The position numbers were made by a program, and so were the translations under genes. Below, in pieces: positions 1-9,094 of a stretch of 64,000 bases of DNA. Position 1 is the stretch's first letter, and each line of letters opens with the position of its first letter. The notes below the pieces were generated by a model, which saw only the letters and a list, made by a program, of their open reading frames with translations, was not told the DNA's origin and ran no database searches. This stretch comes from Deinandra increscens subsp. villosa (taxonomy: Eukaryota; Streptophyta; Magnoliopsida; Asterales; Asteraceae): NCBI GenBank assembly GCA_039602395.1, contig JBCNJP010000020.1, positions 16,098,483-16,162,482 on the forward strand. The letters run 5' to 3'.

Positions 1-1733
1 TTTTTTTAAAGAGATGATATTTGAGTTAATGTGACTTATGTTCCTACTTATTGTGTAATCATCATTTTGCTTTCTATTATAGCTTATTTAGTTTATTTTG
101 TAATTGTTTTTTATGTGTTACATAAATTTATCATCATTTTATTATTGTATTTTAGATAGTACAAGTACACAATAGTATTATTTCACCATTATCTTTTTCA
201 GAATTTATCATTTTAGAAAATCATATTTTTCAGATACTTATGTTATTTGCATTCATCATTGTGTTATTCATGTTATTTAGTCATTGTTTTTATGTATTTA
301 ACAAATTTATTTTTATATTTTATCATTGTGTTTTACATATTAGAAATACACAATATTGTTTTCAAAACTGTGTTTTTCAGTACAAATCATTATGGGAAAA
401 AAGAATACAATAATCAACAAAAAGACACATTGACATGACGCATTACAAACATAATGGGCTGGAAATGTAACACTTATTAAATATTTTATATAATGATATT
501 ATATTCATTTTAAAGATAAACGCGTTCGTTTCTATGGTTTAACTTAGAAAAAAATAATGTCGCATATAAAGTTATGAATGTAAAAAAAAAAAGAGGACTT
601 CATAAAAAGTCAACAAAAGTGTCCAAACTAAAATGTCTCTATGTTAATTTTTTCCCATACAATTTAAGCTCAACAACTAATTAAAGTCTAATAACAAATT
701 AATCTAATGGCCTGAAATCATTGTTAGATTTTTTAAAATAAGGCAACCAATATTTACAAGACTATATAATATGTTTTCATGATCAACTAAAAGATTTGAG
801 ACGCTAAAAATAAAATTCAAAATTTAGCCATGCATGAAATTTAAAACTGAAAGAATATAATATACAGTGTTAGGATAATTGTTATGGGTAGCCCGAACCC
901 TTCAGCCTTGGTGATGTGGCTGCGAGGAGAGCGCATCTACACCATTTATACTCTTCTTCACCGTATTTTTGGAGGTAATGTGGCTTCTCACCACCGCACA
1001 AACCAAAATTTCCTCTCTCTCATATTTAGTATTATATTATTGAGTTAAATATGATTTGCGTCCCTGTGTTTCCTGATTCTAACTATTTGAGTCCAATTTT
1101 TAGATTATTAACAAATATTGCCTAAGGTATGTATTTTGTTGCCATTTGAGTCGTATTTATATTATTAAAAAAAGTTAAGTGTAGTGTGGGTGGTTTCAAC
1201 ATTTCACACACACTCTTTCTTTTCTTTGTTTAATATTATATTATTAAAAAAAAGTTAAGTGTAATGTAGGGTGGTATTACAAATGAAAAAAAATTATGGG
1301 GTGTTGATGTGAGGTTAAGGTGGTAGGAAAAAAGTATGAGAAGGGGAAAGAGTGGGTCGACATAAGAGACACCCTTATGAACTCAATTCCATATGATGTT
1401 TACATTTCTATACTTTTTATGATATTTACAGTGAACCTACAACAAGTTTAATATGTATACATAGGGATATACATATACGTATACATATACGTATACATAT
1501 ACATACTAGGATAAAGATCATGTAGGAACCTTTTGTTATTGTAGAAACTTAAGAAGCTAATATTAGCCACACATTTAGAATTTAAGCTATTTTATTTATA
1601 TGAATTCAAAAAAGTAGTAAAGTCTTTTACATATATCACTAAAGACAAAACCCATTAAAATATAAGAGTTAGTTTGTATTTTGAGTCCATGAGGTTTACC
1701 TATTCTAACCACTTGAGTATCAACTTTTAATTA
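1..1733. other. AT-rich intergenic DNA with repeat fragments
   Basis: No convincing gene is present. About 511-650 is a diverged fragment of the right arm of the long-TIR MULE family seen complete at 43391-44502 and 59355-60473; they share the 'taatgtcg...agttatgaatgt...aaaaagtcaacaaaagt' order. About 1045-1095 and 1675-1735 are two related fragments built on 'gtcc-tg-gttt-cctattctaac-a-ttgagt', probably pieces of one old element. A short ACATATACGTAT-type minisatellite lies at 1459-1506. The 63-codon open frame at 247-438 has only low-complexity hydrophobic residues and I do not treat it as a gene. Confidence 0.5.
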
Positions 1734-1738
1734 CTATC
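1734..1738. repeat. Left target-site duplication of the Tat element
   Basis: The 5 bp ctatc directly precede the LTR and are repeated exactly at 22827-22831 after the other LTR. This is the 5-bp duplication expected of a Ty3/gypsy integrase and fixes the outer limits of the element. Confidence 0.95.
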
Positions 1739-2317
1739 TGTTTTGGTCAAAAACTGCCTAAGCAATTAGTTGATCAAACTTTGTATGTGAGGTAGCGTGT
1801 TTGATGTAAATAAAGATGAAAATGCAAATGTAAAGGTTGACGCGAGGATGTAACGAGGGAAAATCCAAGTATCCTTGAGTATCCTCAAGGAGCCTGGCAA
1901 AAAACCTCGGGGGCCGGTTCAAAGTACCTGCCGCCTAAAACTTTTATATAATGAAAGTTCTGATTACAAAGTAAATGAGCTCGAATTCTAAGTGTTGCAG
2001 AGAATTGTAATCGAAAAGATTGTGTGTGTGTGTAAGCCTAGAGCTCTTGTTTAAATACGAAATACATAGCAACTAATTTTCCTAAAAAGTAGCAAGTAAG
2101 TCCACGTTCGCCAACTAGCCGTTTGAATCCCAACTGACCCACGATTCTATTGATAGACCGAGTCTTTAGGACACGTGATGAATAATCAAGTCAACCTGCG
2201 AGTAACAAACAATAGAGAAGCAACCGTTAGTAAGTAAATATTATTCAGGATCCTTACCATGAAGTGCCTACGAGCTGATGCGAGCTGCTCATCGTCTCCT
2301 GAATTCTAGTACCAACA
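1739..2317 (-). repeat. 3' LTR of the Tat element (left copy)
   Basis: This 579-bp LTR matches 22248-22826 base for base by eye except at position 2186. In element orientation it begins TGTTGGTACT and ends AAAACA, the usual TG...CA ends. Two TATA-like stretches lie on the minus strand, TATTTAAAC near 2050-2058 and TATATAAAAG at 1941-1950; either could set transcription start and I cannot choose between them. A short GT run lies at about 2021-2032. Confidence 0.95.
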
Positions 2318-2334
2318 ATTGCCCCCAAATTTTT
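2318..2334 (-). other. Polypurine tract of the Tat element
   Basis: On the minus strand the bases next to the 3' LTR read AAATTTGGGGGCAAT, a purine-rich run ending at the LTR edge. That is the expected position of the plus-strand primer for reverse transcription. Confidence 0.75.
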
Positions 2335-2458
2335 GGCAGTTGGTGCATGCGAAACAGCTGTCGAAAATTTGAATTTCTGGCTTATCGCTAAGTAACTATG
2401 ATTTGACGGGGAGTAATTAGCCCCAACTTCCCAAGCGAAGTTCTCGTCAGATTATCCC

Positions 2459-2466
2459 TTTATAAC
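2459..2466 (+). promoter_or_regulatory. Putative TATA box of the antisense gene
   Basis: TTTATAAC lies 118 bp upstream of the ATG at 2577, on the strand opposite to the host retrotransposon and just inside its 3' LTR. The sequence following it is pyrimidine-rich (for example 'cttcaccacatcttcttttc'), typical of a plant leader. Assigned by position and motif only. Confidence 0.4.
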
Positions 2467-2576
2467 CTTCTCACCGCTTTAATTCTTCACCACATCTTCT
2501 TTTCGGCGAAACCCTAGAGCTCCTCGCATCTTTTCCAGGTTAGTTTCTCATTCCGCCCTTCTCGTTTTCTCTGAGC

Positions 2577-4347
2577 ATGGGAAAAAATCCTGCACCGTCA
2601 TCGGCCACGGTCTCCGACCAAGTGGCCGACGAGTTTACTGACCAAGGTCTCCTCCCGGCGACGGCGGAGGAAACTTGCAATTTTGACGATCGCAAGATCG
2701 CACTGTTGAAACGATCCCGCTGTTTCCCCGCTGGAGCTGAAATTCGTCCCTTTGACCCTTCTTTGAAAGCCGACCACATCTCCGACGAATGGGTTTGTTT
2801 TCTGAACTACCCTTTTCTTCTTGGCATGACATTTCCGTTTCCGACACTGGTGAATGATTTCTTTTCTGTCACCGGTCTTGCTTACTCCCAAGTCATGCCA
2901 ATGGTGTGGCGTATTCTGTTCTCTCTCGAAAGTTTGAACCAGTCCCATAATCTGAATATTGGAGTTGCTGAAATTTGTAAAGTTTACCGGTTGGCCACTC
3001 ACGGCAACAGTAGATTTGTTTTGAAAATTCGAACTGGAGAAGCTCAGATGATCCCTAGGACTTCTCATAACGACCATGACTGGAGGCGTCAATTTTTCTT
3101 TGTGAAACGAAGTAGCCTTGCTGGTTGTGAGAACCTTCCTACCCAGTGGGTCATTAAGGGTAGGAAGAGTTTTAGTAACATTCTAACCCCGTATACTCTT
3201 CCATTGCATGTAACTGATATGATTGTGTTTCTGTCTTTGCAGCGCCCAAGTTTGAAGCTTTGATAAAACCAACCCGTGAATCCTCCAAGAAGCTTAAGGA
3301 TCTTTTCAGCATCCCAGCAGCAGAAAGAAGCTGCCAGCCCGAGGACGTTTCAAGTGCCAGAAGCATTTCTCAGCAATCTCTCAGCCCTTCAAGAACCATG
3401 TCAACAGGTACTTTCATTTAATTGTTCCCTTTCCGTCTTTAAATTGTGTTTTATTTCTTCTGAAATTGATCGTTCACTGTCTATGATGAAGCTCCAGGTT
3501 CGGCCTCCAACTTCTCCTTCAAGGACCTTAAGCTGCTCATTGCCAAAAAGGAGAAAACTGAGGAAACCAGCAGCAAGGCTCCTACTGACACCTCAGCCCC
3601 CAAGTTTCGAGCTCCGAGCACTCGTTCCAAGACTTCTTCTGCAAAGAAGCGCAAGGCTCCTGATTCCACTATCAATGTGGACAGCTTTGATGATCTCCCT
3701 CCCGTTGTAGCTGCTAACAAGCTGCTCTCACTGCAGGCTGTAGTGAACATTGTAAGTCGTAGTTTAATAATAGGGAAATATGTAAAAATGAAAGTCATAA
3801 CACTTCCCTTTTTGATTCTGGTGTGCAGGGCATCGACAAGCTGAGCCACGAGGTGATTGACCTCGAAGGCAAAGTGGAAGCCCTGGAGCAGAAGCTCGAA
3901 GCAGCTGAGCAGAAGCTTGAAGCCTCTGAGCTCAAACTCGATCAGGCCACGCTCCGTCTTGAGAAGCTGAACAAGGCCGCGGCCAGCAATGCTCGCCACT
4001 ATGAGAAGCAGCTCAAAGAGAAAGATGCTGCGGCTGCTGAAGCTCTGAAGCAGGCCGAACTGAATGCTCAATCTTCAGCCGCCATCAGCGTGCTGGAGTG
4101 CATGATTGAGATGGCAACTGCTGCACAGGCTGATGGCTTCACTCCAGAGAGCTGGCCAGTGAAGGACTGGGAGGTGAGCCTTAAGAAGCTGCTGGCTGAG
4201 AGGGTAGATGCTCCTGAAAAGGCTGAGAAGGAGGCTGAGCCGGAGGTCGAGAAGGAAGCTGAGAAGGAAAAGGGCAAGGGCAAGGAGGTTGAGCAGGCGG
4301 AGGCTGCTGGTGATAAGCTGGGCGATGAGGACGATGCAACGGTCTGA
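2577..4347 (+). CDS. Antisense spliced gene of the Tat element (putative gypsy-type 'transposase' family, PF04195-like)
   Basis: I resolve four exons with GT-AG introns and compatible phases: 2577-3159, 3243-3407, 3498-3751 (the acceptor could be at 3492) and 3829-4347, totalling 1521 nt or 506 residues plus stop. Introns are 82, 90 and 77 bp. Exon 1 carries a globular region with the proline/leucine/aromatic pattern 'FPFPTLVNDFFSVTGLAYSQ', resembling the plant family named 'putative gypsy type transposon' (PF04195); this is recognition by eye. Exon 3 has a basic cluster AKKRK that could be a nuclear signal. Exon 4 encodes heptad-like EAxExKLE repeats (coiled coil) followed by a Lys/Glu-rich tail. 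The gene is antisense to the retrotransposon that carries it. Antisense ORFs in this position are known in the Tat lineage; their function is not. All exons are open, so it is probably intact. Confidence 0.75.
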
Positions 4348-5597
4348 GCCCGCTTTTTTAGTTTGTTTGGTTCATGGTCAGGTTCAGGTTCAGTAAACAA
4401 TATTTGTGGTGAAGCTTTTGTAAACAATGGTAGTGGTGAAACAAAAACAACGGTAGTTTAACTTTTTTGGGGGCTTGGATGGAGGGACCTTGAGTTTCAA
4501 GGCGAAGTCCAAGCTCCTTTAGACAATATAGTTGGCCACAGGTGGAGGGATCTTGGGTTCCAAGACGAAGCCTGGGGTCAACTTCTCTAATTTCCTGCAT
4601 AAATATGACTTAGTAGTATTTTGATCATCATGGTGTGCCGTGTATGCTTTTAATTATTTTGAAAAATGTTTGAATGAGGATCCTACAGGATGCTCAGCAT
4701 AGTTTAGTTGAAAAACTCAAAAGTTTATTAAAATTTTGTCAATGTTAACAAACCATGATGCCATCTAATACTTAGTAATAAAAATACGTATTAAACGCAG
4801 TATCAATATAACCTGTTTGAGAATACTCCAACCGTAGAGATAGTCAGGATCTCTAAGGATCCTTAGGAATCCTTAAGATAGACTTGATGAAATTCCGATT
4901 TTAAGGCATAAAATACCTTAAAAACCTTGAGCACTTGTGAATAAGTTAAACTGGGGTCAAGCCCAATCTTGAGAGACACGAAAGTGCCTAGACCTTAGTT
5001 AATGTGAGAACATTAAAAACCTTTGTTATTCTGAGGACAAGCTCAAAAATACTTGGGACTAAGCCAACTGGGGTCAAGCCCAAAACTTGAGAGACATAAA
5101 TATGTCTAAACCTTTGTTGACATGAAAATGCCAAAAACCTTAGAATCTTTGAGATGACACGTCTGCCATCCATTTTGAAGTGCACTCTATGGCCAACAGT
5201 GATGAAATTATCAGCCACCCTTAGATGGACTGGTCGCACCACCTTGAACCACAGGCCACCATCATGCGCTCCTGGCGAGGGTCTTGCGCTCCTGGCGATT
5301 CCCATTAGTGAACGAGAAGGTGAAAACCTCCTAAACCTTTTGACAGCATTCAGAATGCTTTAGACTTAGAAGAGGTGATCAGCCTCTAGCTTATGGTAGG
5401 ACGCTCGGAGCACCTATAAAACACTTCAAGGCTCGGTGAGGGGTGGGTGTTAGTTTTGCTAACACCCCTCCGATGCCTAAGTCAGTACACATTTCAAAAA
5501 TAATAATGTGAAAATGAAATAAGGGTAAAAATCATACCTGAGGTTCTCGAAGTATGGACAAGGATTCTCTGATATGCTCAAAGGATCCAAAGGGAAC
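4348..5597. repeat. Non-coding 3' region of the Tat element with degenerate direct repeats
   Basis: Between the antisense gene and the end of pol there is about 1.25 kb without a convincing frame. Two degenerate direct repeats are visible. One, of about 60 bp, is built on 'ggagggacc/tcttg-gttcaa-gcgaag' (about 4480-4515 and 4540-4575). The other, of 100 bp or more, starts 'aactggggtcaagccca' (about 4949 and 5068) and continues with 'cttgagagaca...cctttgtt'. The palindromic word AGGATCCT recurs here as elsewhere in the element. The region probably holds transcript ends for both strands, but I see no clear polyadenylation signal. Confidence 0.5.
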
Positions 5598-6001
5598 TTA
5601 TATAAAATATAACTTCAAATGAATTGCATTCCAAGCTCTTGGGAGCAGCTCACCTTCCATAGTAACTAACCTGTATGCTCCTTTTCCAGCTTCTGAATCC
5701 ACCAGGTAAGGTCCTTCCCATTTAGGCGCGAGTTTCCCATGTGCCGGATTGGTTGTATTTTGAAAAGCTTTCCTGAGTACCAGATCTCCTACTTGAAATC
5801 TTCTGATCCTGAGATTCTTGTTATAAGACTTGGCTATCTTTTGCTGGTATGCTGCCATCCTAAATTTTGCGAGGTCTCTGATTTCTTCAATTGTTTCAAG
5901 ATCTTCAAGGAGCTCTTGTTTGTTTGCTTCAAAATCCTGGTGGCTTGTTCTCGCAGTTGGCATCACCATCTCAGTAGGAATTACAGCTTCGGATCCAAAC
6001 A
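5598..6001 (-). CDS. Tat pol, 3' portion (integrase C-terminus), separated by the nested insertion
   Basis: This is the last ~134 codons of the Tat pol frame, ending in a stop at 5598. It carries the end of the integrase core and the C-terminal DNA-binding region, with the pattern 'FQVGDLVLRKAF' and 'KWEGPYLVDSEAGKGAYRLV' that typifies Ty3/gypsy integrase C-termini. It begins at the junction with the inner chromovirus. The codon phase on both sides of the insertion agrees once the inner element and one TSD copy are discounted, so the frame was open until the insertion. As it stands it has no promoter or start of its own and is not expected to be expressed as integrase. Confidence 0.9.
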
Positions 6002-6006
6002 CTAAG
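6002..6006. repeat. Left target-site duplication of the nested chromovirus
   Basis: The 5 bp ctaag precede the inner 5' LTR and recur exactly at 16566-16570 after the inner 3' LTR. They mark the insertion point inside the Tat integrase codons. Confidence 0.95.
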
Positions 6007-8543
6007 TGTGACACCCGAGAATTTCAAGGTTAACTTCCGTTAGACAAACCCGTTAGTTACGTTATAAGTAGCTAATACATAACTAGGCCGAATACGTCCA
6101 CGACCTTTGGTTGATCACCGAACCCGCCCATAAGTGTTATGTGTTTATCATTGATTATCTTTATGTGCAATGTGATGTAAATACATGACTTACTATTGTG
6201 AATAGCATGATTAATTGCAAATACTTGATTATGTGAAAACTTGCCCATTTTGGTCTCCAGCGAAACTACTGGGCGAAATTATAGTGTCGCCCGGTAGTTA
6301 GCCAAGACTAACCCGATAACACGAGACCAGAGCCAGTTTCGCCAACTAGCGAAACTGCCAGCGAAATTAGCCCCTGATATAAATAAACTTAATAAACCCT
6401 AGTAGCCTCATTTGCTCAAACCACACCACAACACACACACTCTCACTCTCTGATTTCGGCCAAGGCAAAAGAGGTCACCAGGGAGTCAATTTCCAGTCCC
6501 TGAATCATCATCCATCATCATCTAAACCATCCCGTGAGTCCTAATCCTTGAGTCCTTATGTTTACTTTGGGTTTTCATTAAAAAGCATGCTAGAATCTTC
6601 ATGATAACGCTTGAAATTGAACCTGAGATGTTGTATATGCTAGATCTATTATAAAGTTAGCAACTTTACGTTTAAAATCCAATCATGTTAGAGATTTATG
6701 CTAGTTTAGCCATTTTAGGGTTTTGAACTTGTTTTGGCGAATTGATGATAAAACTGCATGTAAATGTGTTAAAGCTTGTTGATTTATGTTAGTAAATGCC
6801 CATAGATGCTAGATAATGAATTGCATGTATGATCAGAAGCTGTTAGGTTGATTTTTAGACAAATCCGTATGTTTTTCGCGACCAGCGAAACTAGTGTTCT
6901 CTGGGCGAAACTAAGTAGCGAAATTGTGTATCCTTCCAGCGACACTGACCAGCGAAACTATAGTGTCGCCGGGAACCTGACCAGACCAGCTCGAGCGAAA
7001 CTATCGAGCGAAATACCTGAACGAAAGTTCAAACCAGTTTCCCTGCGAAACTAGGCTAGCGAAACTGCGTCAGCAGTTTCGGGCGAAACTAGCCTAGCGA
7101 AACTGTGTTACCGGGCACTGCCTAGCGAAAGTGCTGCCCGTGCACCTAGCGAAACTGCCTAGCGAAACTATGCTAGCGAAACTAAGGCCTGACCTAAAAA
7201 CCAAACTTGTGAAATTGTTTAAGTGTTATGCCATGACTTGCATGATTTTGCCATGATGAAATCTGTTTGATATCTGATTCAAATGAACCCTTGTTTATGA
7301 TCAACCATTGGTGTCGTGTGTCGGTATGTCGAGTCATAGTTGCAACGTGCTATGTTATGGGCCATAGTGACGTTAAGTAAAGATTAGACACGAAACTAAT
7401 ACTTAAGACCTAAACGTGTTCTAGGTCTTCGTTAAACAACAACATACTTGGATACTTAGCAAGTGTAGCAGTGCAACCAAAGGTGAGTGTCACTAACCCG
7501 CTTAACGTGAGTCCGTTGGGCCACACCGAATAACTTAACGAAAAACAATGCTGACAAATTCGAGAGTGCTAGGCACCTCACTGATAAACCTGAGAACACG
7601 GGATGCTTGGCACCCACTTGACGAACTGAAGTGTTTTATGGGAACACTTGTGAATTCTGAATAAATGATTTCTGAAACGAAAACTGTTTTAATATGGCTA
7701 GTGTAGGTTAAAGTCTAAACCATATGATATCACATGTTTTCTAAGGATGCCTTATAACTTAAAAGTCCTCAACTTAATTGTGCCATTAATTTGTGAAAGC
7801 GAGGGGATGTTGGGTAGATCTACTGGAGTTTGACAAACTCCGCCCCGTGGCACGGGGAGTGCACGGAGGTACAATATCAGCCTATTTGCCCGTGGTCCCG
7901 AGAGGACACGGGGGAGGCAGAAAACGCGATGGCTTGGCCCGCACCGTACGGGATGGCTCGGCCCCCACAAAATAAGTCAGCTTTGGTACAAACTTCCTTA
8001 GAGCATGGAACAACGGATTAGCTACCCGCGATATCGGTTGAGTCCTTTAACTTTACGGAACTAGTACATACTCGATGACGTGGTCACGGACAAAACATTT
8101 ATAAACTGAGAATTAATTACAAGCATTGCTTTTCACAAATGAATATTATGTAAGTACATTTGGATACGAATTATGATTATGAGACCGGGCCAATGCATGA
8201 CAAGCCCACTGTGAACTCACCAACCGTTAGGTTGACACTTGCGTGGTTTAAACTTTTGCAGATCGCTAAGGAGTATCCGGAGCGGGTTGGCATGGCACTT
8301 GAAGATCCTTGTTTTGATTTAAACTAATTTGGGAATTTTAAAACAATGTTAACTTTGTAAAGCACGTGGTTAGTGCTAAAAGACAATATTTTATTCCGCT
8401 GCGTTATATCTGAAACTTTATCTATAATTTGTGTTTGGACTAACCCTGATTCGTTTAGTATTTGTAACTGCGGTTGTGGATCCTGGTCTAGTCACGCCCC
8501 TTAACGGTATAAACTCCGTTAGTGGTATTTTGGGGGTGTGACA
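6007..8543 (+). repeat. 5' LTR of the nested chromovirus
   Basis: This 2537-bp LTR starts TGTGACACCC and ends GGGTGTGACA, with an 8-base imperfect inverted repeat at the tips. A TATA box TATAAATA lies at 6378-6385, so U3 is about 400 bp and most of the LTR is transcribed. Eighteen direct GCGAAA words lie between about 6262 and 7182. Compared with the 3' LTR, about the first 850 bp carry many substitutions and indels, while the remaining ~1.7 kb differ at only about ten places. A GC-rich block at about 7840-7970 and the conserved 3' end follow. Short open frames inside are present in both LTRs and look non-coding. Confidence 0.95.
6378..6385 (+). promoter_or_regulatory. TATA box of the chromovirus 5' LTR
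   Basis: TATAAATA stands alone in a conserved context and is repeated at the matching place in the 3' LTR (14371-14378). Transcription should start about 30 bp downstream, near the CA-rich stretch at about 6420-6440. Confidence 0.65.
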
Positions 8544-8546
8544 GAT

Positions 8547-8558
8547 TGGTATCAGAGC
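8547..8558 (+). other. Primer-binding site (initiator tRNA-Met type)
   Basis: TGGTATCAGAGC begins three bases after the 5' LTR end. It is the standard complement to the 3' end of plant initiator methionine tRNA, used by most plant chromoviruses to prime minus-strand DNA. Confidence 0.95.
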
Positions 8559-8559
8559 C

Positions 8560-9094
8560 ATAGGTTGCAGAGAACTGGAATCATTTTTGAAAACGATTTG
8601 GAAACTGCAACTTGAAAACCTTGGTTACAAAACAAACAAACAAATTCCCAAAGACAAAATTTTTACGTGCCAACCTGGGATACTCGCTCTGCTGTGTAAG
8701 TAAAAGCTTAGTACGTACAGATATATGTATATATATATATATAAGTATATATATAGACCGTGTCTAGGTAGTCTAACGGAAGGACCTTAGGAAATTTTCA
8801 CACACGAACGCGAAATGCGACTGTAAGTACGAACACTACTCTGGGGAAAGCGACAACGAAACGATGCTACACGCTACGTCCTGATTTCTACTACGACGAC
8901 TACGCCGACGGTGACTTTATGGGAAGCCGACCTTCGACGATAGCAATTACGACGTTCTCTAACGACGCCTCGATTTTGCACAAAATTTTCTGGACTAATA
9001 GTGGGATAACGGGAACTGGCTAACATACATATTATGGGATATGTATGAGAATATAACTGTGACTGAACATTGGCTACTTTAACTGTTCAGCAAG
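8560..9094 (+). other. Chromovirus leader (5' UTR)
   Basis: There is no long frame. A short TA-rich run lies at about 8722-8752. The stretch 8880-9000 is rich in ACGACG-type words, and its 'cgacgatagcaa' is shared with the tail segment at about 13900-13910, so leader and tail have a common sequence. Packaging or dimerisation signals are expected here in this class, but I see nothing specific. Confidence 0.55.

Noticed and set aside
3481..4071. 196-codon minus-strand frame in the Tat 3' region
   Set aside because: It lies opposite exons 3 and 4 of the antisense gene and across an intron; the Leu/Phe-rich product is a shadow of the coiled-coil coding sequence.
7752..8021. Short open frames in the GC-rich block of the 5' LTR (also at 15794-16042)
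   Set aside because: They lie in LTR sequence, overlap in opposite strands, and show no conserved protein features.
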